A stretch of DNA of 62,851 nucleotides. It comes from Azospirillum melinis. Its GTDB lineage: Bacteria > Pseudomonadota > Alphaproteobacteria > Azospirillales > Azospirillaceae. The stretch lies in contig NZ_WHOS01000042.1 of NCBI RefSeq assembly GCF_013340935.1, forward strand, positions 1 to 62,851, in the 5' to 3' direction. Below, one piece after another: positions 24,936 through 33,941 of the stretch. The notes beneath the pieces are model-generated. The model ran no database searches. It had not been told where the DNA came from and saw nothing but the letters and a program-made list of their open reading frames with translations. The position numbers and the translations under genes were made by a program. Each line of letters starts with the position of its first letter. The stretch's first letter is position 1.

Positions 24936-25658
24936 ATGGCTCGTGTTGCAGTCGTCACTGGTGGCACCCGCGGCATCGGCGAGGCGGTTGCCGTCGCCCT
25001 GAAAGATGCCGGTTACAAGGTCGCCGCCAACTATGCCGGCAACGATCAGGCGGCCGAGGAATTCACCGCCCGCACCGGCATCCCGACCTACAAGTTCGAC
25101 GTCGCGGACTTCGACGCCTGCAAGAAGGGGATCGCCGCGATCGAGTCCGACCTGGGCCCGGTCGACGTGCTCATCAACAACGCCGGCATCACCCGTGACG
25201 GCGTGATGCACCGCATGACCTACGATCAGTGGGAGAAGGTGATCCACACCAACCTGTCCTCCTGCTTCAACATGTGCCGCAACGTCATCGACGGCATGCG
25301 CGAGCGTGGTTTCGGCCGCATCGTCAACATCGGCTCGGTCAACGGCCAGGCCGGCCAGTACGGTCAGGTCAACTACGCCGCGGCGAAGTCCGGCATCCAC
25401 GGCTTCACCAAGGCGCTGGCGCAGGAGAGCGCAGCCAAGGGCATCACCGTCAACGCCATCGCCCCCGGCTACATCGACACCGACATGGTGCGCGCTGTGC
25501 CGGCCAACGTGCTGGAGAAGATCGTCGCCCGCATCCCGGTCGGCCGTCTCGGCCGCGCGTCGGAGATCGCCAAGGCCGTGCTGTACCTCGTCGACGACGA
25601 CAACGGCTTCATGACCGGATCGACCCTGTCGGTCAATGGCGGCCAGCACATGTACTGA
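24936..25658 (+). CDS. phaB: Acetoacetyl-CoA reductase (NADPH)
   Basis: 240 residues of the short-chain dehydrogenase family. The cofactor motif is TGGTRGIG (8-15), the structural motif NNAG (81-84) and the catalytic triad Ser134 (NIGSVNG), Tyr147 and Lys151 (YAAAK). The pattern matches PhaB, which makes (R)-3-hydroxybutyryl-CoA for PHA synthase; FabG is the main alternative, but position after phaA settles it. The ribosome-binding site is GGGGAGAAG. A terminator follows at 25703-25765. Confidence 0.95.
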   Translation: MARVAVVTGGTRGIGEAVAVALKDAGYKVAANYAGNDQAAEEFTARTGIPTYKFDVADFDACKKGIAAIESDLGPVDVLINNAGITRDGVMHRMTYDQWEKVIHTNLSSCFNMCRNVIDGMRERGFGRIVNIGSVNGQAGQYGQVNYAAAKSGIHGFTKALAQESAAKGITVNAIAPGYIDTDMVRAVPANVLEKIVARIPVGRLGRASEIAKAVLYLVDDDNGFMTGSTLSVNGGQHMY

Positions 25659-25702
25659 TCCGGTACCGGGTCTCGCACCCTGGTTCGTGACCTGCGACGA
25701 AG

Positions 25703-25765
25703 CCCCTTTCCCACCCCTGCCCGGACCGCTGGTCCGCTGTGGGTGGGGGAGGGGTTTTTGTTTTT
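25703..25765 (+). terminator. Terminator of the pha genes
   Basis: A 14-bp stem (CCCCTTTCCCACCC with GGGTGGGGGAGGGG, including two G-T pairs) carries an inner hairpin (GGACC/GGTCC) and is followed by TTTTTGTTTTT. Confidence 0.85.
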
Positions 25766-25854
25766 GAAACAACCTCCACCGCACTTGACGGACCGGCCGC
25801 CGAGTTGAAGGTTATCGTCCGTTTCGGACGCACCACCACATTGGACACCCTGCG

Positions 25855-27384
25855 ATGCCTTACACCTCGTTGCGCGACTTCATCGACCGGCTGGAGAAGG
25901 CGGGGCGGCTGGTTGTGGTGAAGGAGCCGGTGTCCAGCGTGCTGGAAATGACCGAGATCCAGACCCGCCTGCTGGCCGAGAACGGCCCGGCGGTGCTGTT
26001 CGAGAACGTCATCAAGGCCGACGGCACGCGCTCGGAGATGCCGGTGCTGGTCAACCTGTTCGGCACCGTCGAGCGGGTTGCCTGGGGCATGGACCGCGAG
26101 CCGCACCAGCTGCGCGCCGTCGGCGAGACGCTGGCCTTCCTCAAGCAGCCGGAACCGCCGGGCGGCTTCCGCGAGGCGCTGGACCTGATCCCGCTCGCCA
26201 AGACCGTGCTGTCGATGAAGCCGAAGACGGTCGGCTCGGCTCCATGCCAGGAGGTGGTGCTGACCGGCGACGACATCGACCTCGGGCGCCTGCCGGTGCA
26301 GAGCTGCTGGCCGGGTGAGCCGGCGCCGCTGATCACCTGGCCGCTGGTGGTGACCAAGGGGCCGACGGGGAAGCGCGAAGACGACTTCAACCTCGGCATC
26401 TACCGCATGCAGGTGCTGGGGAAGAACAAGACCATCATGCGCTGGCTGAAGCACCGCGGCGGAGCCCAGCACCATCACCGCTGGGCTGCCCATCAAGAAA
26501 GGAAGGGCGGCAAGCGCGAGCCGCTGCCCTGCGCCGTCGTGCTGGGGGCCGATCCCGGCACCATCCTGGCCGCGGTGACGCCGGTGCCCGACACCCTGTC
26601 GGAATACCAGTTCGCCGGCCTGCTGCGCGGCAAGAAGGTGGAGCTGGTGGAGTGCAAGACGGTACCGCTGAAGGTGCCGGCCCAGGCGGAGATCGTTCTG
26701 GAAGGCCATGTCAGCTTGGACGACTACGCCGACGAAGGGCCCTACGGCGACCACACCGGCTATTACAATTCGGTCGAGCCCTTCCCGGTCTTCACCATCA
26801 CCGCCATGACGATGCGGCGCAAGCCGATCTACCTCTCCACCTTCACCGGCCGTCCGCCCGACGAGCCGTCGGTGCTGGGCGAGGCGCTGAACGAGGTGTT
26901 CATCCCGTTGCTGATCCAGCAGTTTCCGGAGATCGTCGATTTCTGGCTGCCGCCGGAAGGCTGTTCCTACCGCATCGCGGTGGTCAGCATGAAGAAGGCC
27001 TATCCCGGCCATGCCAAGCGGGTGATGATGGGCGTCTGGTCCTTCCTGCGCCAGTTCATGTACACGAAGTGGGTGATCGTCGTGGACGACGACATCGACG
27101 CGCGGAACTGGAAGGACGTGATGTGGGCGATCTCCACCCGCATGGATCCGGCCCGCGACATCACGGTGATCGAAGGCACGCCCATCGACTATCTCGACTT
27201 CGCCAGCCCGGAATCGGGGCTTGGCGGCAAGGTCGGCCTCGACGCCACCAACAAGTGGCCGCCGGAAACCAAGCGTGAATGGGGCGAGAAGCTGCACATG
27301 ACCGACGAGGTCGTCGAGGCGGTCAGCCGGAAATGGGACCTGTACGGCCTGCCGGGCAGCGGGAAGCCGATCTGGAAGAAGTGA
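25855..27384 (+). CDS. ubiD: UbiD family decarboxylase
   Basis: 509 residues, normal for the family. It opens MPYTSLRDFIDRLEKAGRLV and carries the family blocks HRGGAQHHHRW, the ERKGGKREPLPCAVVLG region, EGPYGDHTGYYN and DDDIDARNWKDVMWAI. UbiD is a prenylated-FMN and metal dependent decarboxylase, typically removing the carboxylate of the octaprenyl-4-hydroxybenzoate intermediate of ubiquinone synthesis. The flavin prenyltransferase ubiX is not in the window. It is a single gene converging on the DUF971 gene. Confidence 0.94.
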   Translation: MPYTSLRDFIDRLEKAGRLVVVKEPVSSVLEMTEIQTRLLAENGPAVLFENVIKADGTRSEMPVLVNLFGTVERVAWGMDREPHQLRAVGETLAFLKQPEPPGGFREALDLIPLAKTVLSMKPKTVGSAPCQEVVLTGDDIDLGRLPVQSCWPGEPAPLITWPLVVTKGPTGKREDDFNLGIYRMQVLGKNKTIMRWLKHRGGAQHHHRWAAHQERKGGKREPLPCAVVLGADPGTILAAVTPVPDTLSEYQFAGLLRGKKVELVECKTVPLKVPAQAEIVLEGHVSLDDYADEGPYGDHTGYYNSVEPFPVFTITAMTMRRKPIYLSTFTGRPPDEPSVLGEALNEVFIPLLIQQFPEIVDFWLPPEGCSYRIAVVSMKKAYPGHAKRVMMGVWSFLRQFMYTKWVIVVDDDIDARNWKDVMWAISTRMDPARDITVIEGTPIDYLDFASPESGLGGKVGLDATNKWPPETKREWGEKLHMTDEVVEAVSRKWDLYGLPGSGKPIWKK

Positions 27385-27397
27385 AATGGCGGTTCCC

Positions 27398-27442
27398 TTT
27401 CCTCCCTCCCGCACAGACCCTGTTTGTGCGGGAGGGAGGAAA
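27398..27442. terminator. 18-bp palindromic hairpin between convergent genes
   Basis: The arms at 27398-27415 and 27425-27442 are perfectly complementary, one all but pyrimidine, the other purine-rich, with a 9-nt loop. No T-run follows in either direction, but the position between two converging stops argues for a 3'-end function. Confidence 0.6.
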
Positions 27443-27455
27443 AGAAACCCGCAAG

Positions 27456-27854
27456 CTACCGCCGCGGGTCGCGGCTCAGGCCCTTGGCCTGCAACTCTTC
27501 AAGATACTCGGCCCACAGGGCTTCCTGTTCGGTGCCGATCTCATAGAGGTATTTCCAGGTGAAGATGCCGCTGTCGTGCAGGTCGTCGAAGACGATGCGG
27601 ATGGCGTAATTGCCGACCTGCTCCAGCCGCATGATGCCGACATGGCGGCGACCGGCCACCGTCTGCTTCTGGTTGGGGTTGTGGCCTTGCACCTCGGCGG
27701 ACGGGCTGACGACGCGCAGGAACTCCGCCGGGTAGGAGAAGGTCCGGCCGTCGTCGAAATCGACCTCCAGCCGCTTCTCCTCCTTCTTCAGGCGGATCTC
27801 GGTCGGCCAGTGGACCGTGCCGAATCCATCGCCCGTACCGGCGCCTGCACTCAT
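27456..27854 (-). CDS. DUF971 / gamma-butyrobetaine hydroxylase-like N-terminal domain protein
   Basis: 132 residues. The conserved core is WPTEIRLKKEEKRLEVDFDDG, YPAEFLRVVSPSAEVQGH, then VGNYAIRIVFDDLHDSGIFTWKYLYEIG. This is the small stand-alone form of a domain found at the N-terminus of BBOX-type oxygenases and linked in some proteins to iron-sulfur metabolism. Its start codon overlaps the stop of the Trm112-like gene by 4 bp (ATGA), so translation is coupled. Confidence 0.9.
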   Translation of the reverse strand: MSAGAGTGDGFGTVHWPTEIRLKKEEKRLEVDFDDGRTFSYPAEFLRVVSPSAEVQGHNPNQKQTVAGRRHVGIMRLEQVGNYAIRIVFDDLHDSGIFTWKYLYEIGTEQEALWAEYLEELQAKGLSRDPRR

Positions 27855-28081
27855 CGCGCCGCCCCCACCTTGTCCAGGCTGCGGGCCTCGTCGATCAGCA
27901 TGATCGGGATGCCGTCGCGAATCGGATAAGCCAGACCGGCGCGCTCGCTGACCAGCTCCGCACGTTCGGCGTCATAACGCAGCGGACCCTTGGTCAGCGG
28001 GCAGACCAGGATCTCCAGCAGCTTCGGATCGACGCGGGCGTTGGTTTTCGCTTCGCTGCTCTTGTCCTCGGGCGTCGCCAT
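27851..28081 (-). CDS. Trm112 family protein
   Basis: 76 residues, with the family core LLEILVCPLTKGPLRYD and the GLAYPIRDGIPIMLIDEAR stretch. Eukaryotic Trm112 activates several methyltransferases; bacterial versions are small and uncharacterised. Only one Cys remains of the expected zinc cluster (CPLT), a common alphaproteobacterial variation. It starts 28 bp after the Lon-domain gene and overlaps DUF971. Confidence 0.9.
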   Translation of the reverse strand: MATPEDKSSEAKTNARVDPKLLEILVCPLTKGPLRYDAERAELVSERAGLAYPIRDGIPIMLIDEARSLDKVGAAR

Positions 28082-28108
28082 GTCGTGTCTCGTGGTGATT
28101 GGAAGGAA

Positions 28109-28777
28109 TCAGTGCTTGGGCGGCGGGCCGTCCCCGTCATGGCTGTCGAGAATGGCCATCTCGACCAGCCCGATCAAGAGCTTCCCACGTTCCGCCAGGG
28201 TCGGCGCCTCCAGCAGCGCCTGTTTTTCACCAGGCGTGAAGGGGCAGATCATCGCCAGAGAGTTGACCAGCCGTTCATCCAGCGTCGATTCGATGGATTT
28301 CCAGTCGACCGACAGGCCCTGGACCCTGAAGTAGGTCTTCAGGGCGCCCAGCAGCCGGTGGCGGTCGATGTCGCCGCAGGACTCGGGTTCCAGGTCGGCG
28401 CGGAAGGGGCGCCAGTCGGGGACGACCCGCCGATAGCCGCGCGCACCCTCCACCTCCCGCCCGATCTCGAACCGGGCGACCCCGGTCAGGGTGATGAGGC
28501 ACCGGCCGTCGTCGGTCTCGGCGAAGCTGGTGATGCGGCCGGCGCAGCCGCAGGAATAAACGGCCGGCTCACGCTCCCGCCCGGCAGGGTCGAGGGGCTG
28601 GATCATGCCGATCATGCGGCCGCTGCCCAGCGCATCCTCGACCATCGCGAGATAGCGGGGCTCGAAGATGTTCAGCGGCAGCCGTGCCCGCGGCAGCAGC
28701 AGGACGCCGGCCAGCGGGAAGATCGGCATCATCGCCGGCAATTGGCTGAACTCGGGGTCGAAGGGGTTTCTGGTCAT
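28109..28777 (-). CDS. LON peptidase substrate-binding domain protein
   Basis: 222 residues from ATG 28777, chosen since MTRNPFDPEFSQLP is the usual family start; ATG 28798 is in frame. The domain includes MPIFPLAGVLLLPRARLPLNIFEPRYLAMV and the CGCAGRITSF motif. It is the isolated N-terminal domain of Lon with no ATPase or protease part, so likely an adaptor or binding protein. It is between the thioredoxin-TPR gene and Trm112 in one minus-strand run. Confidence 0.9.
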   Translation of the reverse strand: MTRNPFDPEFSQLPAMMPIFPLAGVLLLPRARLPLNIFEPRYLAMVEDALGSGRMIGMIQPLDPAGREREPAVYSCGCAGRITSFAETDDGRCLITLTGVARFEIGREVEGARGYRRVVPDWRPFRADLEPESCGDIDRHRLLGALKTYFRVQGLSVDWKSIESTLDERLVNSLAMICPFTPGEKQALLEAPTLAERGKLLIGLVEMAILDSHDGDGPPPKH

Positions 28778-28835
28778 GCCAATCAGATAGAACCCCATCG
28801 CCGGTGGAACAGCCGTCCTTTTTTCGGAAAAAGCG

Positions 28836-29798
28836 TCAGCTGAACATCATGGTCGACAGGCGGCGGCGGGTCTTCACCGTCAGCGGGTCGGTCTGGCCGA
28901 ACGCCTCGAAGAACTTCACCAGCTGCTTGCGGGCGCCGTCGTCGTTCCAGGTCCGGTCGCGCTTGAAGATCTCCAGCAGCTCGTCCACCGCCGCTTCGCG
29001 CTTGCCGGCGGCGAACAGCGCCATGGCGAGGTCGAAGCGCGCGGCATGGTCGTTCGGGTCGTGGGCGACCTTTTCCATCAGCTCCGGGATCGGGCCGGCG
29101 TTGGCGGCCTGTTCCGCCACGTCGAGAGCGGCACGGACGTTGGCCAGCTCCTTGTCCTTGGCGATGGCTTCCGGGGCCTGGGCCAGCATCTGCTTGGCGT
29201 TTTCCAGGTCGCCGGCGGCGATCAGGCAGCGGAGGATGCCGGCATAGGCCTGGACGTTCTCCGGCTCGGCCTGAAGGATCTGGCTGTAGAGGTCGAGCGC
29301 GCCCTGAAGGTCGCCGCCTTCCAGCATCTCCTTGGCCTGGGCGAAGGCCTCCTCTAGCATGTCGTCGGCACCGCCGCCGACACCGGCCTGCTTGGCCAGC
29401 GTCACCAGCTTGTCGACGAAGGCCTTCACCTGCGATTCGGGCAGGGCGCCCATGAAGCCGTCGACCGGACGGCCCTGGAAGAAGGCATAGACCGCCGGGA
29501 TCGACTGCACGCGCAGCTGCGAGGCGATCATCGGGTTGGCGTCGGTGTCGATCTTCACCAGGCGGACCGCGCCTTTGGCAGCGCGCACCACCTTCTCGAT
29601 GATCGGGCCCAGCTGCTTGCAGGGGCCGCACCAGGGCGCCCAGAAATCGACGATCACCGGGACGTCGCGCGAGGCTTCGATCACGTCGGCCATGAAGGCG
29701 CGGTCGGTGCTGTCCTTGACGATCTCAGCGGCACCGGGGGCGGAACCAGCGGCGGGAGCGGCGGGCTTGGACCCGTTGGCGGGGGGCATGGAGAACAT
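28836..29798 (-). CDS. Thioredoxin-TPR protein (CnoX/YbbN-like chaperedoxin)
   Basis: 320 residues from ATG 29798; the frame stays open to 29924 and ATG 29834 is a possible start. After a Pro/Ala-rich lead, the thioredoxin domain holds the active site FWAPWCGPC (Cys57, Cys60), then IPAVYAFFQGRPVDGFMG. The C-terminal half is helical TPR-like repeats (LDLYSQILQAEPENVQAYAGI, HDPNDHAARFDLAMALFAAG). CnoX proteins protect substrates from oxidation and pass them to GroEL or DnaK. It is likely the first or second gene of the run with the Lon-domain protein. Confidence 0.92.
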   Translation of the reverse strand: MFSMPPANGSKPAAPAAGSAPGAAEIVKDSTDRAFMADVIEASRDVPVIVDFWAPWCGPCKQLGPIIEKVVRAAKGAVRLVKIDTDANPMIASQLRVQSIPAVYAFFQGRPVDGFMGALPESQVKAFVDKLVTLAKQAGVGGGADDMLEEAFAQAKEMLEGGDLQGALDLYSQILQAEPENVQAYAGILRCLIAAGDLENAKQMLAQAPEAIAKDKELANVRAALDVAEQAANAGPIPELMEKVAHDPNDHAARFDLAMALFAAGKREAAVDELLEIFKRDRTWNDDGARKQLVKFFEAFGQTDPLTVKTRRRLSTMMFS

Positions 29799-29982
29799 GG
29801 CGTGTTTCGGTCCCGTTGGTGATGCCTGGCCCATTAGGACATCCCGGTGGGCCATGGAGTTGCCGATCCGGCCGGCCCGGATCCTCATCGTTGGCGACAT
29901 ATGTGAGCGCGCAGGGCGGCTCAAGCAAGCATTGCGTGGGCAAGCATTGCGTGGACAGGCACTGCGCAGAGGCTCCGGCCCG

Positions 29983-30543
29983 TCATTCCTGTGTGCGGCC
30001 GAACTCGACGATTGCCGGTTCGTGACCGCAGGCGCGGATGAAGCGCATCAGGTCGTCCCGCCGGATCGCGGTGGTGCGGTCGTTCAGCAGTGGGTGATAG
30101 TTCAGCAGGTCATGCTCCATCATCGCCTGCTGGAGGACCACACGCACCTTGTGTCCGGTGTCGTTGACCAGGGAGAAAGGCGTGACCGATCCCGGCCGGA
30201 TGCCGAGGAAGCGCCAAAGCCGCTCCGCCGAGGCGAAGGACAGCCGCGCCGACCCGATGGCCTTGTCCAGCCGGTTCAGGTCGATTTTCGCATCCTCCAG
30301 CGCCACCACCAGCCAATGCTGGTCCTTCTTGTCCTTCAGGAACAGGTTCTTGCAATGACCGCCGGGCAGGGCGCCACGCAGGGCCTTGCTTTCCTCCACC
30401 GTGTGCAGCGGCGGGTGGCTGTGTGTGGTCGCCCGGATGCCCAGCGCGTCGAGCCGCGCCAGCAGTTGATCCGGCGAGGTCGGCAGCGGCGCATCCCCAT
30501 CGGGAAGGGAGGCGTCCGGAAGGGAGGTCGATGCGGTGTCCAT
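29983..30543 (-). CDS. YbaK/ProX prolyl-tRNA deacylase family
   Basis: 186 residues from ATG 30543 (AAGGG at 6 bp). The editing domain is shown by HSHPPLHTVEESKALRGALPGGHCKNLFLKDKK, then LDKAIGSARLSFASAERLWRFLGIRPGSVTPF. Proteins of this type (ProX/PrdX) hydrolyse alanine mischarged onto tRNA-Pro in trans. It lies 184 bp upstream of the chaperedoxin on the same strand and its upstream region is shared with the tRNA-Gly promoter. Confidence 0.92.
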   Translation of the reverse strand: MDTASTSLPDASLPDGDAPLPTSPDQLLARLDALGIRATTHSHPPLHTVEESKALRGALPGGHCKNLFLKDKKDQHWLVVALEDAKIDLNRLDKAIGSARLSFASAERLWRFLGIRPGSVTPFSLVNDTGHKVRVVLQQAMMEHDLLNYHPLLNDRTTAIRRDDLMRFIRACGHEPAIVEFGRTQE

Positions 30544-30607
30544 GACAGCCCTTGTACCGGGCGCGCGGAAAATCGTCCAGTCGGTGAAAAAAACTGAAAC
30601 AAGGCGC

Positions 30608-30635
30608 TTGCATTGCGTCGGCCGATGAGTATAGT
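30608..30635 (+). promoter_or_regulatory. Promoter of tRNA-Gly
   Basis: TTGCAT (30608-30613) and TATAGT (30630-30635) are 16 bp apart, 69 bp before the tRNA. Confidence 0.55.
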
Positions 30636-30704
30636 CCGCCGCACACCGCCGGACGGCAGCGACAACGGTCTGAACCGATGAAACGCCGGACGATGGAATG
30701 GAGC

Positions 30705-30779
30705 GCGGGCGTAGCTCAGGGGTAGAGCACAACCTTGCCAAGGTTGGGGTCGAGGGTTCGAATCCCTTCGCCCGCTCCA
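30705..30779 (+). tRNA. tRNA-Gly(GCC)
   Basis: 75 nt. Acceptor GCGGGCG/CGCCCGC, encoded CCA, anticodon stem CAACC/GGTTG with loop TTGCCAA giving GCC. All arms fold normally. A terminator lies 37 bp downstream. Confidence 0.97.
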
Positions 30780-30816
30780 GTTTCCTCCAGACTTTACGCT
30801 GGAGCATGCGATTTCA

Positions 30817-30854
30817 AAAGGCCGGACCTTCGGGTGCCGGCCTTTCGCATTTTC
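30817..30854 (+). terminator. Terminator of tRNA-Gly
   Basis: AAAGGCCGG pairs with CCGGCCTTT around an inner ACC-TTCG-GGT tetraloop hairpin, followed by TTTCGCATTTT. Confidence 0.8.
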
Positions 30855-31623
30855 TCCCTCCTGTTTCCAGTCCATCCGGACTTGCTGGCTTGCGGTCCGC
30901 AACCCCTCCGTAGGGGATGACGCCTTGCGGGATGATCGCCCATTGGATCGCCGATCCGCGGGATCGACAATCCACCTCATTCTTTCAGCTTTCAATTGCG
31001 GCAAATCAAAGCCTGATCGTCATACAATTGTAGGCGGATTGTGAGGCTGAAACGGCATGATGTTCCTGCCGCTCCGGCAAAAGACCGTTCAGCACGGCCA
31101 CAGTTGTGCCTGCTTTCAGCGATCGTTGTAATTTTCCGGAAATTTCTCGCTTTGGCTGTGTTTCATGTTGAGATAGCCCAAAAGGGGACGCGGAATTTCC
31201 TATGACGTATTTACAGATTGTCAACCTCCTTGCGTATGACCGCATGGGGAGGTACACTTCAAAATCTAAATAAATAGCGTCTAAGGCTCCGGGGGTTGTG
31301 GCGAACGAAGACACTCCGCGAAAAATCGTGTCAAAATTCAGAAACATTCCCGTGAGAGGATGCGCCGGCTATTTGCTTTCGCTCGGTCGGCACCGCTTCA
31401 CCGTCGTGGTTCCGGCAGGAATTCGGCGCAAGAATTCGGGATGGCTGAAAGCACGGTTCGGCTCCGCCCCCGCCCCACATCCGTCCAACCGCGCCGGAAT
31501 CGAGAAACGGTCCCTCACCGGGGGCCTCTGCCGACCTCCGCCTCTCCGGACTTCGACCCCGACCTCCCGACCCGGATGCGAAGCCCGGATACCAAGACCC
31601 AGATACCAGGAAAGGAAACCGCC
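30855..31623. other. AT-richer intergenic region upstream of the RraA-family gene
   Basis: About 770 bp with no gene I accept. Base composition drops clearly between 31000 and 31300. A sigma-70-like pair, TTGCGT (31230-31235) and TACACT (31253-31258), 17 bp apart, could start a transcript with a leader of about 360 nt to the RraA-family gene. Open frames here (for example 31006-31347 minus) lack coding bias. Confidence 0.4.
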
Positions 31624-32292
31624 ATGGCTATGCAGCGCTATCTCGTCGACTATCCCCGGCTGTCCACCGATGCCCTCGCCAAATGGTCGTCGGTTCCCAG
31701 CAGCGTCGCCTCCGACGCGATGAACCGGTGTCAGAGCATGGATTCGCGGATCAAGCCGATGGTCCCCGGTATGCGCATCTGCGGTCAGGCCCGCACCGTC
31801 GTCACCATGCCCGGCGACAACAGCATGGTGCACCACGCCGTCAGCCTGGCGGAACCGGGTGACGTGGTGGTGGTGGCCGGCGGCGGCCTGGACGACGTGG
31901 CGCTGGCCGGCGAATGGGTGGTGCGCTGCTGCAAGCGGCGTGCGCTGGGCGGTCTGGTTGTCGACGGTTCGGTCCGCGATCTGCACGAAATCCGCGGGCT
32001 GGGCCTGCCGGTCTTCGCCAAGGGTGCCGTGGCCCGCGGCCCGCACAAGAATTTCGGCGGCAAGATGGACGTCATCGCGGCAATCGGCGGCGTCCCGGTC
32101 AATCCCGGCGACCTGATCCTGGGCGACGAGGACGGCGTGGTCGTGGTGCCGCTGGCCTTCGCCGATGCCGCCCTGACCCAGAGCCTCGCCCTGCTGGAGC
32201 GCGAGCGCAGATGGACCGAGCAGATCGAGGCCGGCGCCACCTTGGTGGACGTGCTGGGCGTCCCGCCGCTCGAGATCGTTCCCGCCGACTGA
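31624..32292 (+). CDS. RraA family protein (4-hydroxy-4-methyl-2-oxoglutarate aldolase-like)
   Basis: 222 residues from ATG 31624, preceded by AGGAAAGGAAACC. The RraA fold is shown by SSVASDAMNRCQSMDSRIKPM, GQARTVVTMPGDN, GLVVDGSVRDLHEI (with the catalytic-type R-D pair) and NPGDLILGDEDGVVVVP. Related proteins are class II pyruvate aldolases; true RraA regulates RNase E. Gene context (an organic-acid-type AEC carrier downstream) favours metabolic aldolase. Upstream codons are open for 88 more residues but have no coding character. Confidence 0.88.
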   Translation: MAMQRYLVDYPRLSTDALAKWSSVPSSVASDAMNRCQSMDSRIKPMVPGMRICGQARTVVTMPGDNSMVHHAVSLAEPGDVVVVAGGGLDDVALAGEWVVRCCKRRALGGLVVDGSVRDLHEIRGLGLPVFAKGAVARGPHKNFGGKMDVIAAIGGVPVNPGDLILGDEDGVVVVPLAFADAALTQSLALLERERRWTEQIEAGATLVDVLGVPPLEIVPAD

Positions 32293-32374
32293 GCGGAACC
32301 GTGTAAAGGAAAGCCCCCGCATCGTCGGCCGCATTGTCGACCGTTGCCGACCCCGCCCCCATGGTGCCGCGTCC

Positions 32375-33319
32375 ATGTCGCTGATTTTCCAGATCGTCCT
32401 GCCGATGTTCGGCCTGATCGCCCTTGGCTTCTGGGCGGCGCGTTACCGTGGCTTCAGCACTGCGATGGTTCAGGGGCTTTCCCGTTTCCTCGGCATCTAT
32501 GCGCTGCCGGCGCTGCTGTTCTCCAACATGGCGCGGGCGGACATCCCGGACCCGCTGGAATGGGCGGTGCTGGGTTCCTTCTACATCGCGGCGGTCGCGG
32601 TCTTCCTGGTCGGCGGGCTGTGGATGCGGATGGCCGGCCGGCGGGAGCAGATCGCTCCCATCGGCCTTGCCAGCTCCTTTTCCAACATCGCGCTGCTGGG
32701 ATCGCCGATCATCATGGAGGCCTACGGGCCGACCGTGGCGGTGCCGGTGATGCTGCTGATCGTCTTCCAATCGCCTCTGCTGTTCACCTCGGCCACCATG
32801 CTGGCGGAAACCCAGCGATCGGCGCGCAACGGCCGGGCCGGGCGGCCGGTGAAGGCGACGCTGGACGCCGCCAAGGCGACGTTGACCAGCCCGCTGGTGG
32901 TGTCGGTCATTTTGGGGCTGGCCGTCAATTTGATCCATTTGGCGATCCCGCCCATGGTGATGAAGAGCTTCACCATGATGGCGCAGACGGTTCTTCCCTG
33001 CGCCTGCTTCACGCTGGGGGCGTCGCTGGCGCTCAGCCCGGCCTCGGGTGCGGTGCTGCCGGCCACCGTGGTGGCGTTGTTGAAGACCGGGCTGCACCCG
33101 CTGCTGACCTGGCTGCTGGCCACCCAGCTTTTCGACCTGCCGCCGCTGTGGGTCGCCCCGGCCGTGACCGCTGCGGCCTTGCCCATCGGCATCAACGCCT
33201 ATGTTTTCGCGGAGCGCTATAATGCCGGGCGTGAGGTGGTGTCGATGTCTCTGCTGATCTCCACTCTGCTGTCGCCGGTGTCGATTTCCATCGCCTTCAT
33301 GGTGTCGTCCGCAGGCTGA
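32375..33319 (+). CDS. AEC family transporter (auxin efflux carrier-like)
   Basis: 314 residues, about ten membrane segments, beginning MSLIFQIVLPMFGLIALGFW. Family features include the Asn-rich early helix (LPALLFSNMAR) and ASSFSNIALLGSPI. Such carriers move mono- and dicarboxylates (for example malate or malonate) across the inner membrane. It lies 82 bp downstream of the RraA-family gene on the same strand and is probably co-transcribed, so it may import or export that aldolase's substrate or product (inference). Confidence 0.9.
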   Translation: MSLIFQIVLPMFGLIALGFWAARYRGFSTAMVQGLSRFLGIYALPALLFSNMARADIPDPLEWAVLGSFYIAAVAVFLVGGLWMRMAGRREQIAPIGLASSFSNIALLGSPIIMEAYGPTVAVPVMLLIVFQSPLLFTSATMLAETQRSARNGRAGRPVKATLDAAKATLTSPLVVSVILGLAVNLIHLAIPPMVMKSFTMMAQTVLPCACFTLGASLALSPASGAVLPATVVALLKTGLHPLLTWLLATQLFDLPPLWVAPAVTAAALPIGINAYVFAERYNAGREVVSMSLLISTLLSPVSISIAFMVSSAG

Positions 33320-33941
33320 CGCCGGGCCGGAACGGCCCACGGGTGTTGTCGAAGAAATTTCCAATACGCTGAATTTACTTGATGGATCTGACGATTCATC
33401 CGGAGGGGCGGTGGCGTGCTCCACGCTGCATGCGGCAGTATGGCCGCCGCTACCGCCATTGATAGGAGAAAAAAACCCTGTTAGCCTCTAATTGTATGAA
33501 TTTCTAATCATCATGATATCGGCAAGGCTGTGTCTTGATCTTCCAGAACACGGAACATGATAGTTCAACGCTTCGGTGGCAGGAACTGGCCGATGTCGTT
33601 CCGGATAACAATAAATCCACATTTTCCGCCACATATCATAGTATGATCAAGACTCTGAACGCTTCGGCGCCGAAGAAAATCGGTACCAGTTGTGTCAGAT
33701 CAAAGACTCGCATAAAAACAACTGCGTTAATCATTGCAAAAGATTTCCCGGGTGAGATGGCGCAGCGATGGCCGTGCCGGCGGGCAGGCCGCCTCGATGC
33801 CATTCCCGGAACCGGCGCGGGAGTCCGTCCCCGCAGGGTTTCATCGACCGGAGCGGCGTCACGCGGCAGCCGCACGTTCCTCCGCCCCAATGCCATACCG
33901 GATCGTTCGCGCCACGGACAGCCGGCCGACGCAGGTGCCCC
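33320..33941. other. AT-rich intergenic region before a chemoreceptor gene
   Basis: A GGGCCG-GAA-CGGCCC hairpin follows the AEC stop (33324-33338). The rest is relatively AT-rich. TTGATC (33535-33540) and GATAGT (33559-33564), 18 bp apart, may be a promoter for the downstream receptor. No gene is supported. Confidence 0.4.

Noticed and set aside
31006..31347. A 113-codon minus-strand frame in the AT-rich gap
   Set aside because: No coding bias, no good ribosome-binding site and no recognisable motif.
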